Positions 15,732 to 24,038 of a stretch of 64,000 bases of DNA are shown here, one piece after another; within the stretch, counting starts at the first letter, position 1; each line of letters begins with the position of its first letter. Both the position numbers and the translations under genes were made by a program. A model generated the notes under the pieces. It saw only the letters and a list, made by a program, of their open reading frames with translations. It was not told the origin of the DNA and did not search any database. The stretch is from NCBI RefSeq assembly GCF_013407935.1, contig NZ_JACBZU010000003.1, forward strand, positions 124,001-188,000, in the 5' to 3' direction. Source of the stretch: Allomuricauda sp. ARW1Y1. GTDB taxonomy: Bacteria > Bacteroidota > Bacteroidia > Flavobacteriales > Flavobacteriaceae.

Positions 15732-15775
15732 CAAAAGTATAGTGGTCAAAACACCTATAACATGATTTAAGTCAT
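15732..15775 (-). promoter_or_regulatory. nos operon promoter with Crp/Fnr-type box
   Basis: The minus strand carries TACTTTTG (15732-15739), an exact TAnnTTTG -7 element, but no TTG at the -33 distance. Instead the near-perfect palindrome ATGATTTAAGTCAT (15762-15775), of the TGA-N6-TCA type bound by Fnr/Crp/NnrR regulators, is centred about 29 bp upstream of that element, near -41. This is the class II activator position and explains the missing -33. Confidence 0.6.
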
Positions 15776-15781
15776 AAAAAG

Positions 15782-15793
15782 GATAAAAATATC
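15782..15793. promoter_or_regulatory. GAYA-N4-TRTC operator between rrf2 and nos operon
   Basis: GATAAAAATATC, a perfect 12-bp palindrome apart from the central bases, followed by TTTTAA. It shares the extended context with the sites at 6324-6335 and 6838-6849. It is 29 bp upstream of the second Rrf2 gene and 76 bp upstream of the nos operon start, so it could serve both. Confidence 0.6.
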
Positions 15794-15821
15794 TTTTAAT
15801 CTTTGATTTCTATTTAAAACA

Positions 15822-16253
15822 ATGCTTTCCAACTCATCAAAATATGCCATAAAAGGAGTGCTATATCTGGCGCTGAACTCTGATGAGGACCATAAGATCA
15901 TGGTGAGGGATATTTTTGATGCCGTTCATGTTCCCGAAGCTTATTTGGCCAAATTATTACAAGAGCTTTCCAAGAAAGGGGTTATTTCTTCCATGCGAGG
16001 CCCCAAGGGAGGTTTTTATCTCAGCGAGGAAGACCGAAAGGGTACTTTGATGGATATTGTTCGCGTTATCGATGGCGAGAAAAGGGTACATTCCTGTGTT
16101 ATGGGCAGTCGAAGCTGTGATGTGAACAATCCATGCGTACTCCACAAACATGTGGGGGACACAACTTCCAACTTCATCAAGGTGTTGGAGCAGACCACCA
16201 TTCTCGACCTAATTGAAGGAAAGCGCGATGTGGAAGAGTTTTTTCCATCTTAG
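15822..16253 (+). CDS. Second Rrf2-family Fe-S regulator
   Basis: 143 residues, clearly paralogous to the regulator at 6356-6793: the same winged helix (MRGPKGGFYLSEED) and cysteines Cys92, Cys99 and Cys105 with identical CX6CX5C spacing. Divergent from the nos operon with a 116-bp shared control region that contains a GAYA-N4-TRTC palindrome and an Fnr-like box. A likely NO- or redox-responsive regulator of the nos genes and of itself. A near -7 element TAATCTTTG (one base too long) precedes it. Confidence 0.85.
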   Translation: MLSNSSKYAIKGVLYLALNSDEDHKIMVRDIFDAVHVPEAYLAKLLQELSKKGVISSMRGPKGGFYLSEEDRKGTLMDIVRVIDGEKRVHSCVMGSRSCDVNNPCVLHKHVGDTTSNFIKVLEQTTILDLIEGKRDVEEFFPS

Positions 16254-16423
16254 TCAAAGTGATGTAAAAACCATCGACTTCCCGTATTTTTGTTTGGAAT
16301 CTTGCAATCGATTTCAATGTACGACCAAAGTCTGCCATCGAAATGTTATTCTAAAATAGATACTTTGAAGTCGGTTTTTTGGATGAACAGATTCAAAAAC
16401 CTTTATTGAACAAACCTTGCAGC

Positions 16424-19180
16424 ATGCTATTTAGGCTCTTATCCATCGCATTGTGCCTCATCTGTTTTTCGGCTAACGGACAGCAATTATTGCCGCCTAT
16501 CCAAAACTTCCGATTATTGGACTACAATGGGGGCAGTAAAAATTGGGATGTTTCTGTCAACACCAATGGAGAACTCTTTGTGGCAAACAACAAAGGTCTT
16601 TTGCATTACAACGGTGAGGAATGGTCCCTCAATAAACTTCCCAACAATACCATCATTCGCTCCGTGGAATGCATAGGTGATAGGGTGTACACGGGTTCCT
16701 ACGAAGAATTTGGATACTGGACCAAGAATGAGTTTGGAGATTATGGGTATACCTCGCTGACCCATTTGATCAAGGGCCACACCTTTACCAGCGAGGAGTT
16801 TTGGGAAATTTTTCCATCGAAGGATGGTAAGGTGATGTTCCGTTCGTTTTCTTCCATCTATGCCTATTCAAATGAGGCCATAACCGTGGTGGAGCCTCCA
16901 TTTGTGGTGTCGGATTTTATTGAATTCGACAATAGGCTCATCGTCGCGGCGGGGACAATCGGACTTTATGAAATAAAGGAGGGACATCAAATTGCCTTAC
17001 CCAATCAAGAGCTTCTGGCAGGCAAGACCGTGAATGACATGACCATTTTCAATGACCAGCTCTTGATCGGAACCAAATTGCATGGTTGTTTCCTGTATGA
17101 TGGAAATACACTAAAACCTTGGTCTGCTCCCATAAACGATGAACTCAAACAACACCAATTGAACAAGATTACCTTTTTGGACCATGGATTTTTGGGATTT
17201 GGGACCATTAAAAATGGGATGTACCTCTACGATTCCAACAAACGCACGTACCGCATTCTCAATCGCGAGTCAGGTCTGCAAAACAATACGGTATTGTCTT
17301 CCATGGTCTTTAATGAACAATTATGGTTGGGATTGGACAATGGTATCGCACGGGTGCAGCTTAACAATCCGATATCCTACTACACGGATTATACAGGAAC
17401 CTTGGGTATGGTCTACGATATTGCCTGGTTCAACGAAAAGTTGTTTTTGGGAAGCAATACGGGAGTGTTTTATTTTGATGGAAACCAACTCCAGTTTGTT
17501 AAGGGTTCCCAAGGCCATGTTTGGGATTTGGAGGTGGTGGAGGGCGATTTGCTCTGTGGGCATAATACGGGTACCTACAAGGTTACGGAGAATCGTTTTG
17601 AAAAGATCAGCGACATTTCTGGAGGATACCAATTGATCAAGGTCCCCGACCAAAATGCCACATATGTCCAAGGAACCTACAATGGCCTGGCAAGATTTCA
17701 AAAAATGGGCAACGGTAGGTGGAACGTGACCAAAATTCAAGGATATGATGCTCCAATAAAACAACTGTGTTTTGAAACGCCCAACATTCTTTGGGTGGCC
17801 CATCCGTACAAAGGTTTTTACAGGGCACATTTCGCTAGTACCGAGTATGACCGCTTGGATGAGCTTCAGGAGTTTACGCACCAAGATGCACCCAGTGAAT
17901 ACAATGTAAAACTCTACAACATTAAAAACCATATCGTACTTAACAGTGAGGGGCAATGGTATACGTACAATCCCATTACCGATCGGATGGAAGCCTTCGA
18001 AGAATTCAGAAACTATCGGGGAAAGGAATTGCTCTTTTTCGATGATTCCTATTATTGGTTTGTGGATGATGATGAACAAAAAGCCATCATTTACACCAAT
18101 CTCAAAGCTGATAGCCTGATGATAACGGACCTTCCGTTGCGCGAGCGATTGGCTCCAGATTCCCAAAATGTGGTGAAGATCAATGACAGTATTTCATATA
18201 TCACTTTAACGGACGGTTTTGCCAAGGTCACCGATCCCGGATTCAAGCGTTTTTCCGATCTTCAAAACCTTCCGGTTCCTTATTTTGAGGTATTGCTTGA
18301 TCAAAAGACCAAACACTCGGTTGTTGATGGTCTCGTTGAGATTCCGTTCAAGGATTCTCAGGCAATTACCGTTGAAGTGGTATCCCCAGAGTATATCTCA
18401 CCTCATTTTTACTATGAATTGGAAGGGCCAAAGGAATATTCGGAATATACTGAAAGTGGTGCCATCAATTTTCAAAACCTGCCTTTCGGAGAATATATTC
18501 TTCGAGTTGCGACCGCGGGCATGGACAATTCCGTCTCCGAGTTCAATACATTGCGCTTCGAAATTGCCCCACCTTGGTACTTTTCATGGTGGAGCCTTTT
18601 TCTCTACGCAGCATTGGGGCTATTGGCCGTATACATTGTGAGAGGTTACAATAGGAGAAAATTGGACCGGAAGCATCGCGAATTGGAAGAGCGCATGGTT
18701 AGGGAGCAAAAGGAGCGTATGGCCAAGCTGGAAAAGGAGGAACTCGCCAAGGAAATCAAACTGAAAAAGAACGAGCTGGCCAGCACCACCTTGAACATCG
18801 CCCGAAAGAACGAGATGATGTTGGAATTAAAGAACATGTTGGTGATGAACAAGGATAAGTTTCCGAATTCCCAGCGGTACCGATCTTTTATCAAGCAGCT
18901 TAATAGTTCCATTGAGGATAAGGAAGATTGGAAACGTTTCGAGGTTAATTTTAAGGAGCTACATCAGGATTTTTTCGAAAGATTGCTCAAATCCTATCCT
19001 TCCTTGACTCCAAAAGATCTTAAACTATGCGCCTACCTGAAGATGAACCTGACCACAAAGGAGATTGCACCATTAATGGGAATTACCATAAGGGGTGTTG
19101 AAATACATCGCTATCGCTTACGGAAAAAACTGGATATGGACAGTTCGGAAAACCTTTCCAATTTCCTTATCACTTTTTAG
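16424..19180 (+). CDS. Membrane-spanning propeller/Y_Y_Y/LuxR-type PUL regulator
   Basis: 918 residues from ATG 16424, which starts directly before a signal peptide ending FSANGQ; an upstream TTG (16379) is a weaker alternative. The periplasmic part has repeated two-component-regulator propeller motifs (such as NTNGELFVANNKGLLHYNGE and GLQNNTVLSSMV) and a Y_Y_Y domain. One transmembrane helix follows (WWSLFLYAALGLLAVYIV), then a long basic/acidic coiled coil and a C-terminal LuxR-type HTH (SLTPKDLKLCAYLKMNLTTKEIA). There is no kinase domain, so it is a one-component sensor that touches DNA from the membrane. Immediately upstream of SusC; it very likely senses the target oligosaccharide. Confidence 0.88.
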   Translation: MLFRLLSIALCLICFSANGQQLLPPIQNFRLLDYNGGSKNWDVSVNTNGELFVANNKGLLHYNGEEWSLNKLPNNTIIRSVECIGDRVYTGSYEEFGYWTKNEFGDYGYTSLTHLIKGHTFTSEEFWEIFPSKDGKVMFRSFSSIYAYSNEAITVVEPPFVVSDFIEFDNRLIVAAGTIGLYEIKEGHQIALPNQELLAGKTVNDMTIFNDQLLIGTKLHGCFLYDGNTLKPWSAPINDELKQHQLNKITFLDHGFLGFGTIKNGMYLYDSNKRTYRILNRESGLQNNTVLSSMVFNEQLWLGLDNGIARVQLNNPISYYTDYTGTLGMVYDIAWFNEKLFLGSNTGVFYFDGNQLQFVKGSQGHVWDLEVVEGDLLCGHNTGTYKVTENRFEKISDISGGYQLIKVPDQNATYVQGTYNGLARFQKMGNGRWNVTKIQGYDAPIKQLCFETPNILWVAHPYKGFYRAHFASTEYDRLDELQEFTHQDAPSEYNVKLYNIKNHIVLNSEGQWYTYNPITDRMEAFEEFRNYRGKELLFFDDSYYWFVDDDEQKAIIYTNLKADSLMITDLPLRERLAPDSQNVVKINDSISYITLTDGFAKVTDPGFKRFSDLQNLPVPYFEVLLDQKTKHSVVDGLVEIPFKDSQAITVEVVSPEYISPHFYYELEGPKEYSEYTESGAINFQNLPFGEYILRVATAGMDNSVSEFNTLRFEIAPPWYFSWWSLFLYAALGLLAVYIVRGYNRRKLDRKHRELEERMVREQKERMAKLEKEELAKEIKLKKNELASTTLNIARKNEMMLELKNMLVMNKDKFPNSQRYRSFIKQLNSSIEDKEDWKRFEVNFKELHQDFFERLLKSYPSLTPKDLKLCAYLKMNLTTKEIAPLMGITIRGVEIHRYRLRKKLDMDSSENLSNFLITF

Positions 19181-19227
19181 AGGCTCAATACTTACCTTTT
19201 TAGTGCCGTTTTAGTCAATTTTCGAAC

Positions 19228-19268
19228 TACATCAACACTACATCACAATGTTAATTCTTTTTACATCA
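19228..19268. promoter_or_regulatory. Three phased TACATCA repeats upstream of susC
   Basis: TACATCA occurs at 19228-19234, 19239-19245 and 19262-19268. The start-to-start spacings of 11 and 23 bp are close to one and two helical turns. The longer form TTTTTACATCA at the third copy recurs inverted (TGATGTAAAAA) at 16260-16270 upstream of the regulator gene. Candidate binding sites of the LuxR-type regulator. The surrounding 234-bp gap otherwise looks like a 5' leader. Confidence 0.45.
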
Positions 19269-19414
19269 ATGCTGCATGGAACTACTGCAAACGTCGTGAA
19301 ATAAGGCTTTCCAGTGATTCTTTAAATGATGTATTTTTTATGTATGCCCATATCTCCCCAAACCTTTAACGCTTTGTTAATTTAGTAAAAATCTAACTCA
19401 ATTTTTGCACAATT

Positions 19415-22400
19415 ATGAAAATTAAAAGCAAACTATTGCTAATGTCGTTTTTGTTGTTTCAAGGGCTTCTCTTGGCACAAAACAATATAACGATTTCGGG
19501 AACGGTTCTGGACAGTCAGGGTCAACCGTTGCCAGGGGCAAGCGTGGTGCTACAAGGCACTACTACAGGAATCCAAACGGACTTTGATGGAAACTATCGT
19601 TTGGAGAATGTTCCAAGTAACGGAACTTTGGTCTTCAGTTACGTTGGATTTACCACTCAAAACATACCCATTACCAATAGAACCACTATTGATGTCACGC
19701 TGCAGGAAGACACCCAGAGCTTGGACGAGGTGGTCGTTGTAGGATATGGAACACAAAAGAAAGCCGATTTAACGGGTTCCATTGCGACAGTGGATGCCGA
19801 GGAAATCGAAAAAACACCATCTGCCAACCCCGTGCAATCACTACAAGGTAAGGTAGCCGGTGTGCAAATAGTTACGCCGGGCTCGCCAGGTGCCTCTCCT
19901 ACGGTTAGAATTCGTGGATTGGGTACCTATTCCGATGCTACCAGCCTATTGTATGTAGTGGATGGTATGTTCTACAGCAACATCGATTTTTTGAACCCCA
20001 ATGATATCAAATCGATGAACGTCCTAAAGGATGCTTCATCTTCAGCTATTTATGGGGTGAGGGCTGCCAACGGTGTAATCATTATTGAAACCAAGTCGGG
20101 CGGAAAAAATAGGAAGCCAAGTATCGAGTACAATGGATATACCGGGGTTCAACGGGCACAGAACGTTTTGCAAATGGCCAACGCCGAACAATTTGTAACC
20201 ATGGCCGTGGAATCTGGATCACAGGCAGATGTACAGTTTATCCTAAATGCCATGCAGCGCTTTGGTAGGAGCAGGGTTAACCCCAATGTTCCCGATGTGA
20301 ACACAGATTGGTACGATGAGATCATTCGCGATGGATTGATACAGAACCACAGTATAAGCGTTACCGGTGGCACGGAGAACGTATCCTACTCCTTGGGAAC
20401 CAACTACTTCTCCCAAGAAGGTCTTTTGGATATGAAAAATGAATACGAAAGGTTCAACATACGTTCCAAACTGGACGTGGATATTATGGACAACCTTAGA
20501 ATGGGTGTCAATACCGTTTTTAGTAATGCCACACAGCAGACTCCAGAAAACTCTGCATGGTTCAAGGCATATTTTGCCGTTCCGATTCTTCCCATTTTTG
20601 ATGACCTGAATACCGAGGCAACGCCGACCCGCTACGCCAATGCACAGGCCCTGGGCTACAGGGGAACGCAAAACCCTTTCCCCGATATGGATTACAACGA
20701 CAACAGGTTGAAAATCCGTAAGCTCTTGGCCAATATCTATTTGGAAACCGACTTGATCAAGGATAAACTTACCTTTAAGACCGCTTATAATGTCGATTTT
20801 TCCGCCCTTGAGGAGCGCTATGTAAACCTACCCTACAATATGGGCTTTGGTGATCAACGTATATCGTCGATCAATAGAAGGCAAAACAATTTCTTCAATC
20901 AGATTTGGGACAACCTTCTGACCTATACCGATACCTATGCCGAAGACCACAATGTAACCGTTCTGGCCGGTACATCCTTCAGGGATGAGGCGGCCAATAG
21001 GTTCCAGGCCACAGGTACTGATATTGCCGGAATCAATTATGAAACATCTCGGTATCTGGATTTTGCCGATCCGTTGTCCTTCAACAATAACGTCGGGGAA
21101 AACAACCAAAGAATCTATGGACAATCCTATTTTGGAAGGGTTTCCTATAACTTTAAAAACCGTTATCTTTTATACGGAACCTTTAGGGCAGATCGCTCGT
21201 CCAAATTCACTAAGGAGCAATGGGGCTATTTCCCTTCCGTTGGTGCAGGCTGGGTGATTTCACAGGAGCCTTTCATGGAAAATGTTGGTTTCTTTGACTT
21301 TTTAAAGGTAAGAGCCGCTTGGGGCCGTTTAGGGAACGACAATGTTCCTGCAAGCTCAGGGGCCAATACCATTTCCAATCAAACGGTTGACCTTGGCGAT
21401 ACGCCCAACACGGGGGTTACCGCTACCAGTACTTTTACAGACCTGACTTGGGAAGTAGTGGAAGAATTGGATTTCGGTTTCAATATGAACATATTGAACA
21501 ACCGATTATCCGTTGAAGCCGATTACTATATCCGTGATACGGAGGATGCCATTATGCCCGTCTATATTCCGATTGCCAATCAGACGGTATCAAGGAATTC
21601 GGGCGTTATCCGTAACTCCGGGGTTGAGGTGGCCCTCAACTGGAGTGATCAGATTGCTCCCGATTTCACCTACACCGTGGGTGCCAACTTCACCACGGTC
21701 AAGAACGAAGCTATACAAATTGAGGATGAAAGCGGCTATATCGATTCTGGTTCGGCCGAGTTTAGACAACGGACCATCGAAGGGGAGCCCTTATATGCTT
21801 TCTATGGATACGAAACCGTAGGAGTCTATCAAAACCAGGCCCAAATTGATGCCGACCCAGTTGCACAGAATGCAATTGCGGAAGGACAGGACATTCAGCC
21901 CGGGTACTTTATATTTAAGGATAGGGATGGTGATGGCGCCATTACCGATCAGGATAGGACCGTATTGGGTTCTTTCCTTCCAAAATTCACCTATGGAGGT
22001 AATATTGGACTTAATTATAAGGACTTCGGATTCTCCATGAATTTCTACGGACAGTCAGGAAACAAAATCCTGAACAGAAAAAGGGGAGAGGTCATTTTTA
22101 CAAACGATACCAACATGGATGCCGACCTGGCCAAAAACCGTTGGAATGGGGAAGGCTCCACCAATAGCTATCCTTCTTCCGCAGGACTAAGGGACAGTTG
22201 GAACCAAAGGTTGAGCAACTTTTGGGTAGAGGACGGTGACTTCTTCAGAATACAGAACATACAATTGGCATACACGCTTCGCGGCGATAAACTAAAGGGT
22301 AACATGCCCGACTTTAAGTTCACATTGACCGCGGAGAGGCCATTGACCATTTTCAGCTACAATGGATTCAATCCAGAAGTTTCAGACGGGGTCGACAGAC

Positions 22401-22453
22401 AAACTTACCCTGTACCGGCAATTTACACCGTTGGTGTTAATGTTAAACTATAA
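19415..22453 (+). CDS. SusC-type TonB-dependent outer-membrane transporter
   Basis: 1012 residues. Signal peptide (1-21, ending LLLAQ), an N-terminal carboxypeptidase-D regulatory-like domain (about 25-100; GTVLDSQGQPLPGASVVLQGT), the SusC signature LDEVVVVGYGTQKK (about 102-115), a plug domain (to about 230) and a beta-barrel ending in the aromatic-rich C-terminus. It imports oligosaccharides with TonB energy, working with the SusD lipoprotein encoded 14 bp downstream. First structural gene of the PUL. Confidence 0.96.
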   Translation: MKIKSKLLLMSFLLFQGLLLAQNNITISGTVLDSQGQPLPGASVVLQGTTTGIQTDFDGNYRLENVPSNGTLVFSYVGFTTQNIPITNRTTIDVTLQEDTQSLDEVVVVGYGTQKKADLTGSIATVDAEEIEKTPSANPVQSLQGKVAGVQIVTPGSPGASPTVRIRGLGTYSDATSLLYVVDGMFYSNIDFLNPNDIKSMNVLKDASSSAIYGVRAANGVIIIETKSGGKNRKPSIEYNGYTGVQRAQNVLQMANAEQFVTMAVESGSQADVQFILNAMQRFGRSRVNPNVPDVNTDWYDEIIRDGLIQNHSISVTGGTENVSYSLGTNYFSQEGLLDMKNEYERFNIRSKLDVDIMDNLRMGVNTVFSNATQQTPENSAWFKAYFAVPILPIFDDLNTEATPTRYANAQALGYRGTQNPFPDMDYNDNRLKIRKLLANIYLETDLIKDKLTFKTAYNVDFSALEERYVNLPYNMGFGDQRISSINRRQNNFFNQIWDNLLTYTDTYAEDHNVTVLAGTSFRDEAANRFQATGTDIAGINYETSRYLDFADPLSFNNNVGENNQRIYGQSYFGRVSYNFKNRYLLYGTFRADRSSKFTKEQWGYFPSVGAGWVISQEPFMENVGFFDFLKVRAAWGRLGNDNVPASSGANTISNQTVDLGDTPNTGVTATSTFTDLTWEVVEELDFGFNMNILNNRLSVEADYYIRDTEDAIMPVYIPIANQTVSRNSGVIRNSGVEVALNWSDQIAPDFTYTVGANFTTVKNEAIQIEDESGYIDSGSAEFRQRTIEGEPLYAFYGYETVGVYQNQAQIDADPVAQNAIAEGQDIQPGYFIFKDRDGDGAITDQDRTVLGSFLPKFTYGGNIGLNYKDFGFSMNFYGQSGNKILNRKRGEVIFTNDTNMDADLAKNRWNGEGSTNSYPSSAGLRDSWNQRLSNFWVEDGDFFRIQNIQLAYTLRGDKLKGNMPDFKFTLTAERPLTIFSYNGFNPEVSDGVDRQTYPVPAIYTVGVNVKL

Positions 22454-22467
22454 AAAAGAAAATTGAG

Positions 22468-24015
22468 ATGAAAAACAGTAACCTTTTATATCGAACAGTA
22501 TTCATACTGATTGCGATGCTTACCATCCAATCATGTTCTGACAAGTTTGAAGACAGGGAAGGTCAGCTTAATGCAGACGACCTGGATTATTCGGCAACCG
22601 AAGATATGGTGCAAGCCTTGATCGGATCTTACTATGTGATTGCCACTAGGGGATGGGAGGAGCCCTTGCTGCTCTCCGTTCGTGGTGACGATGTGAACGC
22701 CGGAGGACTTGGGGACCAGCAACCCTTTGCCGATACCGACAATTACGTTTATGCGCAAGGATATTGGATGTACAATTCCCTTTGGAACGTGCACTATGGC
22801 GACATTGTTCAGCTGAACACCGAAATTGAGCTGATAGAGAACTTTAAGGATTTTGCCGATGAGAGCGGAAAGGAAACCGCCGACCAATACATTGCCGAAA
22901 TAAAGGTAATGCGCGCTTGGCTGCACTTTAACCTGGCAAGGGTTTGGAGCGATGTGTTCATCATAGAATCCACACAACCAGATGCCGAAATCGCCAATGG
23001 ACCTGCTACCAAGGAAGAGATAATGCAATACATCTCGGACCAAATGGACGAAGCCATTCCATTGTTACCGAATTTGAGACCCAACGAACGAACCGACATA
23101 CCAGGAGGGGTGACCCGCTACACGGCATACGCCCTAAAAGCTATGGCCCAAATGGAAATGGAGAATTATCAGGGGATGGCCGATGCCTGTGCGGCGATCA
23201 TCAATTCCAATAAGTTTTCGTTGTACCCAGATTTTTATAACCTGTTCAAAAAACCGGGAGAGCTAAGCGATGAGAGCTTGTTCGAGCTACAGTTTTCCGA
23301 TTACGGTTCCAGTACAGGGGATGTGTTTTATCACCTCTATGCACCCTTTGGTCCACAGGGATGGAGCCCGGCCAGGGAAAATGCTTCAGGGGGATGGGGC
23401 TTTTATGAGCCCAGCATGAAGTTTATCAAATTTATGTTGGATAGAAACGAAGCCGTTCGTTTGGAGACAAGTGTTCTTTGGACCGATCGTGGGATAGCCG
23501 AATTGCAGAACGACCCCAACTATTCGACACTCCCATCTTTTGTGAGCAATACCACAAGGGATGGTGATGTGATCAATGACTATGCCAGGGCACTGTTTGC
23601 CAGTGGTAAACACTACCTTCCATCAGTGCAGCTTACCGAACAAAGAAACGATTATGGTGGCGGTAAAAACATGATCGTAATCCGCTATGCCGAAATATTG
23701 TTGATGTACGCCGAAGCCTTGACAAGGGGAGCGACCGGTTCCGGTATGACAGCGGACCAAGCAGTGAATCTGGTCCGAAACAGAGCGGGAATGCCATCAT
23801 TGTCCGGTGTATCCTCTAGCGATGTCATGGACGAAAAGTTTGCCGAACTGGGTATGGAATGGGGAATCCGTTACTACGATATGATCCGTCTGGACAATTA
23901 CGGGGAGCTCAGTTACGATGGCAGATCATTTACGGCCGATAAAGAACTATTGCCATACCCACAGGCCCAGTTGGATGCCCTTCCATCTTTGGGAGGTAGC
24001 ACTGGCAACGATTAA
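22468..24015 (+). CDS. SusD/RagB-type glycan-binding lipoprotein
   Basis: 515 residues with lipobox IQSC (Cys23) and an outer-membrane export-type acidic stretch after it (SDKFEDREG). The middle has TPR-like helices (AEIKVMRAWLHFNLARVW is the SusD family landmark). The C-terminal RagB/SusD segment IVIRYAEILLMYAEALTR and VNLVRNRAGMP are clear. It forms the lid of the SusC transporter and binds the incoming glycan at the cell surface. Confidence 0.96.
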   Translation: MKNSNLLYRTVFILIAMLTIQSCSDKFEDREGQLNADDLDYSATEDMVQALIGSYYVIATRGWEEPLLLSVRGDDVNAGGLGDQQPFADTDNYVYAQGYWMYNSLWNVHYGDIVQLNTEIELIENFKDFADESGKETADQYIAEIKVMRAWLHFNLARVWSDVFIIESTQPDAEIANGPATKEEIMQYISDQMDEAIPLLPNLRPNERTDIPGGVTRYTAYALKAMAQMEMENYQGMADACAAIINSNKFSLYPDFYNLFKKPGELSDESLFELQFSDYGSSTGDVFYHLYAPFGPQGWSPARENASGGWGFYEPSMKFIKFMLDRNEAVRLETSVLWTDRGIAELQNDPNYSTLPSFVSNTTRDGDVINDYARALFASGKHYLPSVQLTEQRNDYGGGKNMIVIRYAEILLMYAEALTRGATGSGMTADQAVNLVRNRAGMPSLSGVSSSDVMDEKFAELGMEWGIRYYDMIRLDNYGELSYDGRSFTADKELLPYPQAQLDALPSLGGSTGND

Positions 24016-24038
24016 ACTAACTAAATAAACAACACAAG

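Noticed and set aside
17321-18166. 281-codon antisense frame in the PUL regulator
   Set aside because: Sense-strand propeller motifs continue through it; no antisense domain signature.
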